Below are positions 42,500 through 51,754 of a stretch of DNA of 64,000 nt, piece by piece (the stretch's first letter is position 1; each line of letters starts with the position of its first letter). This DNA comes from an uncultured Opitutales bacterium. Lineage in GTDB: Bacteria; Verrucomicrobiota; Verrucomicrobiia; Opitutales; Intestinicryptomonadaceae. The stretch covers positions 1 to 64,000 of the forward strand of contig URGP01000003.1 in the NCBI GenBank assembly GCA_900547395.1. The letters run 5' to 3'. The position numbers and the translations under genes were made by a program. The notes beneath the pieces were generated by a model that was not told the origin of the DNA, made no database searches, and worked only from the letters and a program-made list of their open reading frames with translations.

Positions 42500-45400
42500 A
42501 TGAAAGAAATTATACCCTATATAAGCATATTTATGTTTGCCAACGCTCTTTGCGCAAGCAGCATATATGTAAGCCCTTCGGGCAAAGATTCAAATGACGG
42601 CTCTTCCTGGCAATCCTCATTGAAGACTCTCGCCAAAGCAGTGGAAATATCAAAGCCTGACGATGAAATTTTTCTAAAATCAGGCACATACACTCTTTCT
42701 GAACAATTAAACATATCCAAAAAATTGAAAATAACCGGCGGGTTTAACGGAGACGAAACATCATCTTCCCCGTCAAACGCCAAGCCCTCCGTAATACAAG
42801 GCAACAATAAATTTCGCCTCTTATACGTAAACGGAGCGCAGCTAAACGTGTCATATCTTACGTTTGCAAAGGGAAAGGCGACGAGAAGCTTCTTTGTATC
42901 AATAAGACCGATTCCTGATCCCATACCCATAAGACCTTTTGAAGAAAACTCCATTGAAAAGGAATATATCCGCGTGCCGATGGCAACCGAAGACACTCCC
43001 GACTTAAAAGCTTGGGGCGGAGCCATTCTCGCCAACAATGCGCCGCTTTTCATAAAAAATTGCATATTTAAGAACAACTCCGCCGAATCGGGCGGAAGCT
43101 ATTCGGAAGGAGACGGGGTTTTCGGCGGCGCAATCGCGGCTATTGCAACTGAAAGCTCCGCATTGGGCATCAAAAATTCCGAATTTGTTTCAAATTCCGC
43201 AAAAGCAACATCCACACTCCCCGCAAAAGGAGGCGCGGTTTACGCGGAAAATTCAGTGCAACTTTTGGTTTCAATAGAAAACACAAAATTTACGTCAAAC
43301 AAAGCGATTTCAGCGCGCCCCTCAAGCAGCGGAGGCAGATATATCATTGCACTGGAAAGAGATTTTGAATTTATTCCCATCGAAATTCATAACAGGCTCG
43401 CGCAAGGCGGCGCAGTTTTCTCATACGGAGGCTTGATTTCAAATTGCGACTTTGAAAAGAACGAAGCTTCGTCAATACTTAAAGACGATACCGAAGCAAA
43501 AGGCGGCGCGCTTGCCATAATTGCAAAAAATTCCTCCGAAATAATCCAAAATCTGTTCCTTTCAAATTCTGCCAAGGGCGACGACGCTTTCGGCGGCGCT
43601 CTCTACATTGAATGCGAAGATGCAGATGTCTTGGCAGAACAAAACAACTTCATAAAAAATTCGGCTGACGAAGGCGGAGCAATAGCAATAATCGGAAGCC
43701 CGAACATATCGCCCGAGCTAAACGCGAACTATTTTGAGTCGAACCAAGCAGACGAAGGCGCGGGCATTGCGCTGGCTCAAAAAGCAGGCGCAGAAACAAA
43801 GCCTGTTTCCATCACAAACTCGACTTTCTATAAAAACAAGGCGGACGAAGGCGGGGCGATAGCATATTCAGACGACCTCGTAAGCCCCGAAAGCGCAAAT
43901 TCTTCCGCAAAAGTGCTTTTTAACACATTCCGCGAAAATTCGGCAAAAGAAGGCAGTGCGATTTCCCTCGAAGGCTCGCTTTACGCAAGCTCAAACATAT
44001 TTGCCGACTCCGCAAAGCAGGCTGAAATTTACATTGAAAGAGACGACACAACGTCAGTTGCGGTCTTGAAAAATTCAATAGTCCCCGCCCTCTCCGCAAT
44101 TCCCGCGAGAATCTCAATGGAAAACGTAAAAGAAGCAAATCCGATGTTTGCGGGACTGCGCACGGAAGGGGTCATGACATCTTTTAGCGTCGCCCAAAAC
44201 AGCCCGGCAACAACTTTTGCACCGGATGCCCAAATAAACGTTTCAACCGATATTTTCTTAAATGCGAGAAGCGGCACAAACCCCACCATCGGCGCAGTCG
44301 AATACAAGGGGGACTTTGTGGAAGTTTCATCTGAAAACACAAGCGTATCTTTAATAGACGGCGAAAAGCTTGCCCTTAGCGTATCCGCAACCAAATATAC
44401 GGGCAAGCTCTCCTACCAGTGGTTTGTGGATAAAAACGACGGCAAGGGCTTTGTTCCTGCAAGCTCCAAAAAAGACACAATTTCGATAAAGGCGTCGGCA
44501 AAAATCCCGCAAAGCACATACAAGTGCCTCGTAAGCGACGCAACGGGTGCAAGTGCATATTCGGGCGAGCATAAGATATCGGTTTTCCCCAAGCCGAAAA
44601 TTACCGAAAACATTAATTACAAAGGTTCTTTCAGAGGGGAAAACACCGTGTTGTCGGTTGGCGCTTCGGGCGAAAATCTATACTACCAATGGCAGGTGTT
44701 CAAAGACGGCGCATGGAGGGACATCGAGGGCGAAAATTCGCAAAATATCGTCCTTGAAAACCTGCAAAGCGAAAATATGGGCGAACGCTACCGCGCGCAA
44801 GTCGGGGTTAAAGTTGACGGCAAAATAATTGCAAACAGTTTTGTATCTTCTAAAGAAGCAAAAATAAGCCTGTCTGAACCCGCCGGAATTGGCGGCGTAC
44901 GCGCAGTCCAAAAGCAGGCGGAATTTGACCAAAGCTATTCAGCCGACGCCTCAAACATAAAAATAGAAGACCTCGGAGCGGGCTTTGTAACCGAGCTCAG
45001 CGTTCAAAACGCAACAGGCGCAAAGCCCAAATACCAGTGGCAAATTTTGGCTGACGCCGAAAACGGAATCTGGCAAGACATTGAAAAAGCGGTTAAGCCG
45101 ACCTATTCTTTCACAGAAAACAAAGAAGGCTCCGCCTCTTACAGATGCAAAGTATATTGCGAACTCGGCTCCCAGATTTCGGAAAAGTTCACTCCGCAAA
45201 TCGACATTGATTTTGTTATGCCCCCCATTCCCGCAAGCATTGCGGACAACGCGCTGAAATTCGACATCGACGGCGAAAAATTCACGCTCGTATGCCCCGA
45301 CGCAAAAAATGCCATTCTGATAAACAACCCGCTCCAAGAAAGCGGTTCGTGGCTTGAAGGAACAAAAGTTGCATACAAATTCAAAAATGTAAAAGAAGCC

Positions 45401-47707
45401 TCGCTTTCCATAACCGCAAACCAATGCGCCTATGGCGAAAACGGCAAAAAGCAGACCGTAAAAATATCATACAATCTCGCGCTTAAATACGACGGCGTTT
45501 CCCGCGCGGTTGGCGGAACATACACAGAAGGGAAAACAACATCTCAAATAAAATCCGCAAACCTTGAATTTGAAGTATCGGAACGCGCCGCAGTATTGCC
45601 TGATTCGTTGCAGGAAACGAATATGGTTTTCAAGGCAAACGGCGTTTCATACGGCATAATATTTGAAAATGCAAAACTTTACTCAATAGTAAACGAGGAA
45701 GGAAAAGTTCTCGAACAAGGCTCTTACAGAGGGAAAAAGTCGGGCAACACATTTGCCATGAAATTAAAACCCTCTTTGAAAAACGAAGATTTCAGCGTTT
45801 CGGAATTTAATCTCTACGCTGCGGCAAACAAGTTCTGGACAAACGTAAAATATTCGGATTTTGAAGGAGTGAAGTTCTGCGCGGAAGAACTGGACGGCGA
45901 CGTTTCAGACGAATATCTCGCCCCCGAAATTTCGGAAAACCTTCCTGAAACCTTCACGGTTGAAAGCGGGAAAAGCGCGACCCTTGAAGTCGTCGCATAC
46001 GGAACGGATTTGAAATATCAATGGTTCTGCAACTCCGAACCGATTGCCAAGGCGAACACGAACAAACTGACGCAAAAATTCGACAAGGCAAAAGACAACG
46101 GCAAAACCTATTTCGTTGAAGTTTCAAACGAATCCGGAAGCGTCTCGTCGCGAATTTCAACTGTGAGGGTAATAGAACCCCTCGCCTTGAAGTCCATAAC
46201 TGCCGACAAAAAAGCCTGCATTCGCGACGACTCCATAACGCTCACGGCAACCGCAACGGGAGAAAATATTTTCTACGAATGGTTCTATTCGACCGACGGC
46301 AAGGAGTGGAAAGTATTTTCATCGGGAACTCTCAACACCTGCATAGTCTCGCCAAACGACATAGAAAAACTCAAAACTGCGGAAAAAGTATTTTTCAAAG
46401 CAGAAATTTACGACGCATTGGATGCAGAAAAAACAAACGTCAAATCATTTGCGATGAAATCTTCAATCGCAATCGTATCTCCAAGCGAAATTCAGATGCT
46501 TACGATATCCCAACCCGAATTCGAGCTTGACGGAAAAGCGGAGGGAACATCTGAAGAATCTTCTTTAAAATCCGACGCGCAATTTGAAGTATTGCAAGGC
46601 TCAAAACTCACGCTTTCTGCGGTCGCGACAGGACACAAAATAAAATATCAATGGCAGAAACTTGTATTTGAAAACGAAAATGACGAAGGCGCGTGGAAAA
46701 ACATTTCAGGCGCGACTTCCAGAAGCTACACACTCACTCCCGATGTAAACGGAGACTGGAATGATGTGGAAAATTTCTACAATACCTACCGCTGCAAAGT
46801 TTACAGTACGGCAACCCAAACCCAGGTTTACACAAAAGCAGTTGAGCTTAAATGCAACATCGCGGCAATACCTGAAAACCCGGTGGGAACGTCTATCAGA
46901 GTAATATTCGACGCCACGCAGATAAACCCTTCCTACGGTTCATTCATTATATCTCCCGACTATCCGATAAGAAGATACGATTTCACCTTGACTCCTATTT
47001 CAACAACAGAAGCAATGCTATCAAAAGGAGGCACATATTGGATAGGAAATTTTCTTGCGGAATATATAACCAACGTTTCTTACACTTACAAGCGCACATC
47101 ATCCACAACCGCCGAGCTTTCAATCAGCGGGGATCTCTACCAAATTACCAACCCGAATCTTTGGGGAGAGTTTTACTACAAGAGCATTCCGATTGAAATC
47201 ACGCTTAAACTGTCCACAACTTCAAGCATAGTAAATTCCGACAACACATCGGCAATATCGGCAAGGGGAACAATGAGCGCATGCTATAATTATGAGTACG
47301 AAGCCAAGGAAATAACGGCGTTAATCGACAGTAAAATAATCAGATACGACAAAAACTCATTTGAGAAAACGCCAAAATCCCTCGCCAACAAATCAATGAA
47401 ATTTTCAGAGCTTGAAACCTTCAATGAATATGGAGACGACCCGATTGTTTCATTCGGCGAAAAAACAATGAGCATGCAAATTGGCAATATGCCTTATAGC
47501 GGCACATACTCATACAAAGTTTCAAGCGGCAAAATGATTCTAACAGGAGAAATAGATTACCTGAACAACACAAAAATAACAGTTGAGAACCTTACGATAT
47601 ATCCGAATTACGTTCCCGAAAAGGGCTACCCGTTCTCGGTAAAATACACTTACGGAAACAGAAAAGCGGAACAGTCGGGTTTTGTGAAAGAGCTTCCAAA
47701 AGACTGA
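42500..47707 (+). CDS. Giant secreted protein: right-handed beta-helix followed by Ig-like repeats
   Basis: A 1735-residue secreted or surface protein. A signal peptide covers about 1-20. The start of the mature chain, IYVSPSGKDSNDGSSW, is the hallmark of DUF1565-type pectate-lyase-like beta-helices, and the region to about 590 is full of the helix repeat N-x-F-x-x-N-x-A-x-x-G-G-A. From about 600 onward at least six Ig-like modules each carry a YQW or YEW core (near residues 638, 728, 844, 1173, 1258 and 1383), interspersed with beta-sandwich regions. The last 300 residues form another beta domain. There is no sortase signal or clear autotransporter barrel. Adhesion or glycan binding is the likely role. 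An in-frame TTG seven codons upstream is rejected because the promoter -10 box overlaps it. Confidence 0.85.
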   Translation: MKEIIPYISIFMFANALCASSIYVSPSGKDSNDGSSWQSSLKTLAKAVEISKPDDEIFLKSGTYTLSEQLNISKKLKITGGFNGDETSSSPSNAKPSVIQGNNKFRLLYVNGAQLNVSYLTFAKGKATRSFFVSIRPIPDPIPIRPFEENSIEKEYIRVPMATEDTPDLKAWGGAILANNAPLFIKNCIFKNNSAESGGSYSEGDGVFGGAIAAIATESSALGIKNSEFVSNSAKATSTLPAKGGAVYAENSVQLLVSIENTKFTSNKAISARPSSSGGRYIIALERDFEFIPIEIHNRLAQGGAVFSYGGLISNCDFEKNEASSILKDDTEAKGGALAIIAKNSSEIIQNLFLSNSAKGDDAFGGALYIECEDADVLAEQNNFIKNSADEGGAIAIIGSPNISPELNANYFESNQADEGAGIALAQKAGAETKPVSITNSTFYKNKADEGGAIAYSDDLVSPESANSSAKVLFNTFRENSAKEGSAISLEGSLYASSNIFADSAKQAEIYIERDDTTSVAVLKNSIVPALSAIPARISMENVKEANPMFAGLRTEGVMTSFSVAQNSPATTFAPDAQINVSTDIFLNARSGTNPTIGAVEYKGDFVEVSSENTSVSLIDGEKLALSVSATKYTGKLSYQWFVDKNDGKGFVPASSKKDTISIKASAKIPQSTYKCLVSDATGASAYSGEHKISVFPKPKITENINYKGSFRGENTVLSVGASGENLYYQWQVFKDGAWRDIEGENSQNIVLENLQSENMGERYRAQVGVKVDGKIIANSFVSSKEAKISLSEPAGIGGVRAVQKQAEFDQSYSADASNIKIEDLGAGFVTELSVQNATGAKPKYQWQILADAENGIWQDIEKAVKPTYSFTENKEGSASYRCKVYCELGSQISEKFTPQIDIDFVMPPIPASIADNALKFDIDGEKFTLVCPDAKNAILINNPLQESGSWLEGTKVAYKFKNVKEASLSITANQCAYGENGKKQTVKISYNLALKYDGVSRAVGGTYTEGKTTSQIKSANLEFEVSERAAVLPDSLQETNMVFKANGVSYGIIFENAKLYSIVNEEGKVLEQGSYRGKKSGNTFAMKLKPSLKNEDFSVSEFNLYAAANKFWTNVKYSDFEGVKFCAEELDGDVSDEYLAPEISENLPETFTVESGKSATLEVVAYGTDLKYQWFCNSEPIAKANTNKLTQKFDKAKDNGKTYFVEVSNESGSVSSRISTVRVIEPLALKSITADKKACIRDDSITLTATATGENIFYEWFYSTDGKEWKVFSSGTLNTCIVSPNDIEKLKTAEKVFFKAEIYDALDAEKTNVKSFAMKSSIAIVSPSEIQMLTISQPEFELDGKAEGTSEESSLKSDAQFEVLQGSKLTLSAVATGHKIKYQWQKLVFENENDEGAWKNISGATSRSYTLTPDVNGDWNDVENFYNTYRCKVYSTATQTQVYTKAVELKCNIAAIPENPVGTSIRVIFDATQINPSYGSFIISPDYPIRRYDFTLTPISTTEAMLSKGGTYWIGNFLAEYITNVSYTYKRTSSTTAELSISGDLYQITNPNLWGEFYYKSIPIEITLKLSTTSSIVNSDNTSAISARGTMSACYNYEYEAKEITALIDSKIIRYDKNSFEKTPKSLANKSMKFSELETFNEYGDDPIVSFGEKTMSMQIGNMPYSGTYSYKVSSGKMILTGEIDYLNNTKITVENLTIYPNYVPEKGYPFSVKYTYGNRKAEQSGFVKELPKD

Positions 47708-47722
47708 CGCAAATAAATAAAC

Positions 47723-47761
47723 AAAAAAATCCGATTGCTTTTTTGAGAATCGGATTTTTTT
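47723..47761. terminator. Bidirectional terminator between the surface-protein gene and the GH43 gene
   Basis: AAAAAAATCCGATT pairs with AATCGGATTTTTTT around a short loop, with A/T runs on both sides. It serves both convergent genes. Confidence 0.9.
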
Positions 47762-47780
47762 GCATACAAAGATTTAAATG

Positions 47781-49628
47781 TCATTCCGCCTTTAAGACTT
47801 CGCCCTTTGTTATTCCGTTTTCGTTGTAGGAATCAATCCTGAACCAATAATCTTTTGCCATGGAATTGAAGCAAGACAAAGTCAGGCTGTCGGCATCGGG
47901 CTTTTGATACTGGACGTTTAAATGCAAGGCATTAGGGGCAACTCCGTAATTGATTATATAGCCTTTCACGTCCGAATTTTTGCTTTCCCAAACAAATTTC
48001 ATATTGCGCGGGTCTTTTTTATCCCTTAAAGCGCGGGCATTTTTAACTGCCTGCGGACGCGCGTTTACATTGGTCTTGCCGAACACACGCAAATCGCGTA
48101 TCGCAAAGTTGCCCCGTTTTGCGGAATGCACGTTTTCGATTTTTACTGCAGAAAGTTTTACGGGGGGTTTAAGCTCTATGTAATCATGCGCTGCATTCGC
48201 CCTGTTTTGGGATTTATCCGCAAGGATTTTCCATTCGCCATCGGGTGAACTTTTATAAAAAAGCCTGTACGAATGATAATCCTCGTCAACCGCGCTTTGG
48301 TCTATGTTTTCTTCCGCGAAATTTACCTGCAAAGCGTAAACCTCGACAGGCTTTTCCCAATTCAGCTCGAAATAAGCCCCTGCTTGTGCGCTTTTTGCCG
48401 ACCACCAGGTGCGCACGTTTTCGTCGCACGCAAGCTTCTCTTTTTCAAAGTCGCTTGTGCTTGAAGACGGCTTTGCGCACAAAGACAGATTTTCCCAACC
48501 CGCCAAAAGAGACTTTCCGAAAGGAACTTTTTTATTCGGCATAACCATCGGATAATCGCCAAAGCGAGTCTGCGTGAACATTCTGCCCTCATCGTCAAAT
48601 CCAACGGGGAACAAGCCCAATCTGCGCTCAAAGCCCGCCAAAACTCCGACCCACATAGTCGTAATGCGCCACCAATTTCCGTTAAAATCCTTGAACACGC
48701 AACTATGCCCCGTGCTGTTTATAAATCCGCCTGCTTTCATTGAGGCCGTGGCGTAGTCTGCAAGCTTGAAATCTTTGTTCGGGAAATCCGACACATAAAC
48801 GGAATCGCTGTACCACGGGCAGGCGGTGCCGGGGTTTGAATTTTGCAAATAGTATTTGCCGCCATATTTGGTCATCCATGCGCCCTCTTGCATTGAATCG
48901 ACAGAGACTGTTGAAAATTGCGGCTTTTGCGGATTTTCCGTTCTAATCAGGCGCGAAGTGTCGAGAGTTTCGGGCTTGTTCCAGTCGCAAAACGGATTTT
49001 CATATTCGTTTTTGCCTTGATGAAGCCCGTAAGGCGAATTTACAAGCGCATCAACACCCTTTGTCTTGGGCGTTATCCGGCGATTAGTTCCGCCGACAAC
49101 CGAAAAATCAACGGGATTCAACTCCGCCACGTTTGATTCCAATGCGCCGAAGTAATTGTAAATTTTGCCGTCATCGTCCAAGAAAAAGCAAGGGTCAAAA
49201 GAAAGATGCCCTTTTTCGGAAAAAACTTCCCACGAATTTGCGTCTGACGGATTTTTAGAGCGTATGACAACTTTTGAATCAAGGCGCATCCAGTAAACAT
49301 AACCGTCTTTTGCGAATGCGGCGGGCGCGTAAGCTTCGCCTTTTCCGTTCAAAACTTTTTTCAAAATATGATCGGGGAATTTTACAAGCTTCCAATCAAT
49401 AAGATTATCTGAAATTCTATACCCCGACACGCCGCCCGCATAAATTGAACAGAACAAATAATACTTGTTTTCAAATGGGACAATTACGGGATCTGCCGCC
49501 GTTTTCGCGCGTTTGCCGAATGGCTGGTAGTCGATGTTTAACGGATTGCAAAACGTCCGCGGATTTTGCGCAAAAACGCCGCCTGCCAAAGCAAGCAATA
49601 TCGCCATTAAAAATAGTTTCTTTTTCAT
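47781..49628 (-). CDS. Secreted glycoside hydrolase family 43-like enzyme with F5/8-type C and FN3-like domains
   Basis: A 615-residue exported enzyme. After a signal peptide (about 1-21) comes a five-bladed beta-propeller typical of GH43/clan GH-F: TAADPVIVPFENKYYLF holds the catalytic base Asp, SFDPCFFLDDDGKIYNYFGA the second Asp, and MQEGAWMTKYGGKYYL the acid Glu. A galactose-binding-like (F5/8 C) region follows at about 380-500 (YFELNWEKPVEVYALQVNF, NFAIRDLRVFG), then an FN3-like tail. Likely substrates are arabinan, xylan or host-type galactosides. The ATG at 49628 is used because it begins the signal peptide; an upstream frame adds 28 unlikely residues. Confidence 0.88.
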   Translation of the reverse strand: MKKKLFLMAILLALAGGVFAQNPRTFCNPLNIDYQPFGKRAKTAADPVIVPFENKYYLFCSIYAGGVSGYRISDNLIDWKLVKFPDHILKKVLNGKGEAYAPAAFAKDGYVYWMRLDSKVVIRSKNPSDANSWEVFSEKGHLSFDPCFFLDDDGKIYNYFGALESNVAELNPVDFSVVGGTNRRITPKTKGVDALVNSPYGLHQGKNEYENPFCDWNKPETLDTSRLIRTENPQKPQFSTVSVDSMQEGAWMTKYGGKYYLQNSNPGTACPWYSDSVYVSDFPNKDFKLADYATASMKAGGFINSTGHSCVFKDFNGNWWRITTMWVGVLAGFERRLGLFPVGFDDEGRMFTQTRFGDYPMVMPNKKVPFGKSLLAGWENLSLCAKPSSSTSDFEKEKLACDENVRTWWSAKSAQAGAYFELNWEKPVEVYALQVNFAEENIDQSAVDEDYHSYRLFYKSSPDGEWKILADKSQNRANAAHDYIELKPPVKLSAVKIENVHSAKRGNFAIRDLRVFGKTNVNARPQAVKNARALRDKKDPRNMKFVWESKNSDVKGYIINYGVAPNALHLNVQYQKPDADSLTLSCFNSMAKDYWFRIDSYNENGITKGEVLKAE

Positions 49629-49750
49629 ATCGTCAACAAAATCAACAAAATTAAACTTGGTTTTAAAACATAAAAACAAAAAAAGTTTTTTCAATAAAAT
49701 AATTCGCCGCACGAATTTTTATAAAAAGAAAACATTGCCTGCCATTTTCT

Positions 49751-49778
49751 TTGACAGAAAAATGCCGATGTGCATTAT
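49751..49778 (+). promoter_or_regulatory. Promoter of the 6S RNA candidate
   Basis: TTGACA at 49751-49756 and CATTAT at 49773-49778, spacing 16, lie just before the predicted 5' end of the structured RNA at about 49785. Confidence 0.5.
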
Positions 49779-49784
49779 TGAAGG

Positions 49785-49983
49785 CATAAAATCTCTGCGG
49801 TGTGCGTGACCTGCAACTTGGGTTCGCCGCCTTAATGACAAATATATCGGGAGCTTGACCCGCAAAATACGGCCGCCATGCCGCCGAGCGCGGAAGGCGA
49901 AAGTGTTTCGGTAGCACCCACCTGCTGACAAAAAGGCAGTAGGAACCCCAATCGCTTGACGGCATTTGCGGAGATTTTACCTA
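49785..49983 (+). ncRNA. ssrS: 6S RNA candidate
   Basis: An approximately 200-nt structured RNA between a promoter and a terminator. TAAAATCTC (49787-49795) pairs with GAGATTTTA (49971-49979). Beyond this closing stem the two arms remain largely complementary (GGGTTC with GGAACCCC), giving a long interrupted hairpin with a central open region. That is the architecture of 6S RNA, which binds RNA polymerase as a promoter mimic. The ends resemble E. coli 6S: ATCTCTGCGGTGTGCG at the start and GACGGCATTTGCGGAGATT at the end. GCACCCACCT before a small hairpin matches the 3' part of many 6S RNAs. A covariance-model search would confirm it. Confidence 0.72.
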
Positions 49984-50025
49984 AAACTCCCTAAGAATAG
50001 TTTTTCTTCGGGAGTTTTTTATTTT
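49983..50025 (+). terminator. Terminator of the 6S RNA candidate
   Basis: AAAACTCCC (49983-49991) pairs with GGGAGTTTT (50010-50018), followed by a T-rich stretch. Confidence 0.88.
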
Positions 50026-50079
50026 TCCGCTTCAAAATTAGCGAAAACTTCAACAGTACAAAACAAATCAAATCTAATT

Positions 50080-50108
50080 TTGCGCTCCTTTAAAATTGAT
50101 GCTATCGT
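50080..50108 (+). promoter_or_regulatory. Possible promoter of the M35-like zincin gene
   Basis: TTGCGC at 50080-50085 and TATCGT at 50103-50108 have a 17-base spacer, and the ATG is only 9 bases beyond. Both hexamers are imperfect. The layout again suggests a leaderless message. Confidence 0.35.
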
Positions 50109-50117
50109 TTTGCCGCC

Positions 50118-51737
50118 ATGACAAAAAGAAACATCAAAATCGGAAATAAAAACATAAATTACAACTACGAAGGTTCTCTAAACGCAAAGGAAATAGTTGA
50201 GGTTGAATCTTCCATAAAAGGCGCATACCATCTTGCGGAAAAATCCATTGCCTTACTAAAAGACAATGCTTGCAGTCCGCACTTTGAAGAAATTTTCGGC
50301 AAGCCCGACGCATTAAAGCAAAGAAAAATTTCAGACGCCTACCATGCCATAACAAAAAAAATCGAAAGCACATTGAAGATAATAAGAATGCCGAAATTCG
50401 TCAGCAAGGAAAAAGAAACAAAACCCGAAGTTTTGGCAAGCGCAGATGCAGGGAACGGCAAAACCATAAGAATATTCGACGCCTTTTTCAACGAAGCCAT
50501 TGGAGACGATAAAAATCTAAACGACCGCCCGAGCGTGATTATGCACGAAGTCGCCCATCTGGCAGGATTAACGGGCGATTGCGAAGAAAATTCCACTAAT
50601 AGCGCGGAATGCCTGCGCAATTTCACAATTTTGGCGTGCGAAATCGCAAAGCCCGAAAACTTGTTTAGCAATGCTCCTGAAAGCGTTGAAGAAAGTCCCG
50701 CAGAAAACAAAAATTCCCAAATCGGCATTTTTGGCGACTTGCCCTACAACCCCAACCACCAGCCGAAGGGACAGCCCAATGGAGGTCAATTTGCGCCAAA
50801 AGACGGCGCAAATAACGCCCCCGCAAACAACAACCAAACACCAAAACCCGCAAGCAAAGAAAATTCTGCTAATAGCGTAAAAGATTCCTCTTCTGAAAAT
50901 TCATCTGCCGAAAATTCAAACAGCGAAGAAAATGCACTTTCTTCAAACAAGATAGGAGTTGAAGAAATGAAAAGAAATCGCGAAGTAATAAAAACCATAT
51001 TCGACGAAGCTCCCAAAAAAGAATACGCCATTAAAATGAATGAAGATTCTTTTTCAACGGATAGACGCAAGGAAACAAGTGATGAGGAACTAATGACAAA
51101 CGATAATCCTGTTCCGATAGAACGTCAATACATCTGGGCAACCGCTGAAGCGGATTTCCCCACAAATGAGCCAAATACAGATTACACAGTTTGGTTCCAA
51201 GCAAAATATACCTATACCGATCCCCAAACAGGCGAAAGTAAAATAGAAACTGCCGAATGGGCTTATGATAAAACTTCGGATAAAAATGGAAATATAAGCC
51301 TTGATCGCATCGGCATTATAAACCAAGACCCCAAAAACTCAGTACAAAACTATATGGGCGGAGATATGGATATTGAAGTTAATATCGCCGTAATAAAAGG
51401 CAAAGTTAGTGATAATTTTGGAAGCCCCGATATTGTTCATTGGATAGGTTCAAAAGAGAATAAAAAAGATTATATCAATAACAAGAATGATCCCTATTTT
51501 GAGTCTCAAAAAGAATATGGACTTGGTTCTTATGGCGCGGCACATGCCTACCAAGATATCCCAGGTTCGGGCGGTGGTGTAAACGGCAGAGTTCCTAAAA
51601 ACAAGCCTGAAAGCTCAGATAAGATTAGCTTTCATGTTGACGGAGAAAAAGGATCTTTAAAAACCAGTAGAAAATTTGACCATGCAGATACATCTAATAA
51701 ATCTAAAAAATCCGGAAAGACTTTAATTAGAGAATAG
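50118..51737 (+). CDS. M35-like (aspzincin) metallopeptidase-domain protein, possible toxin or effector
   Basis: A 539-residue protein without signal peptide or membrane span. Residues 20-180 match the aspzincin M35 layout: HFEEIFGKPDALKQRKISDA, TIRIFDAFFNEA and the zinc site HEVAHLAGLTGD, with His143, Glu144, His147 and Asp154. The M35 family cleaves next to lysine in fungal and phage-like proteins. Next comes YNPNHQPKGQPNGGQFAPKD (210-229), a linker motif seen in phage-like and polymorphic toxin proteins. Then a low-complexity N/S/E-rich linker (about 230-280) leads to a 260-residue C-terminal region of unknown fold. Base composition falls toward the 3' half, suggesting foreign origin. A convergent Sel1/TPR-like gene follows. 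Toxin or effector function is inference. Confidence 0.7.
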   Translation: MTKRNIKIGNKNINYNYEGSLNAKEIVEVESSIKGAYHLAEKSIALLKDNACSPHFEEIFGKPDALKQRKISDAYHAITKKIESTLKIIRMPKFVSKEKETKPEVLASADAGNGKTIRIFDAFFNEAIGDDKNLNDRPSVIMHEVAHLAGLTGDCEENSTNSAECLRNFTILACEIAKPENLFSNAPESVEESPAENKNSQIGIFGDLPYNPNHQPKGQPNGGQFAPKDGANNAPANNNQTPKPASKENSANSVKDSSSENSSAENSNSEENALSSNKIGVEEMKRNREVIKTIFDEAPKKEYAIKMNEDSFSTDRRKETSDEELMTNDNPVPIERQYIWATAEADFPTNEPNTDYTVWFQAKYTYTDPQTGESKIETAEWAYDKTSDKNGNISLDRIGIINQDPKNSVQNYMGGDMDIEVNIAVIKGKVSDNFGSPDIVHWIGSKENKKDYINNKNDPYFESQKEYGLGSYGAAHAYQDIPGSGGGVNGRVPKNKPESSDKISFHVDGEKGSLKTSRKFDHADTSNKSKKSGKTLIRE

Positions 51738-51754
51738 TTCGACACAAAGAATAA

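Noticed and set aside
49785..49983. SRP RNA
   Set aside because: Considered because of the long hairpin shape, but the conserved SRP apical motif is missing, while the end sequences and central layout fit 6S RNA.
50118..51737. Phage head-morphogenesis protein
   Set aside because: The NPNHQPKGQPNGGQFAPK linker occurs in phage-like proteins, but there are no phage structural genes around and the N-terminus is a clear aspzincin domain.
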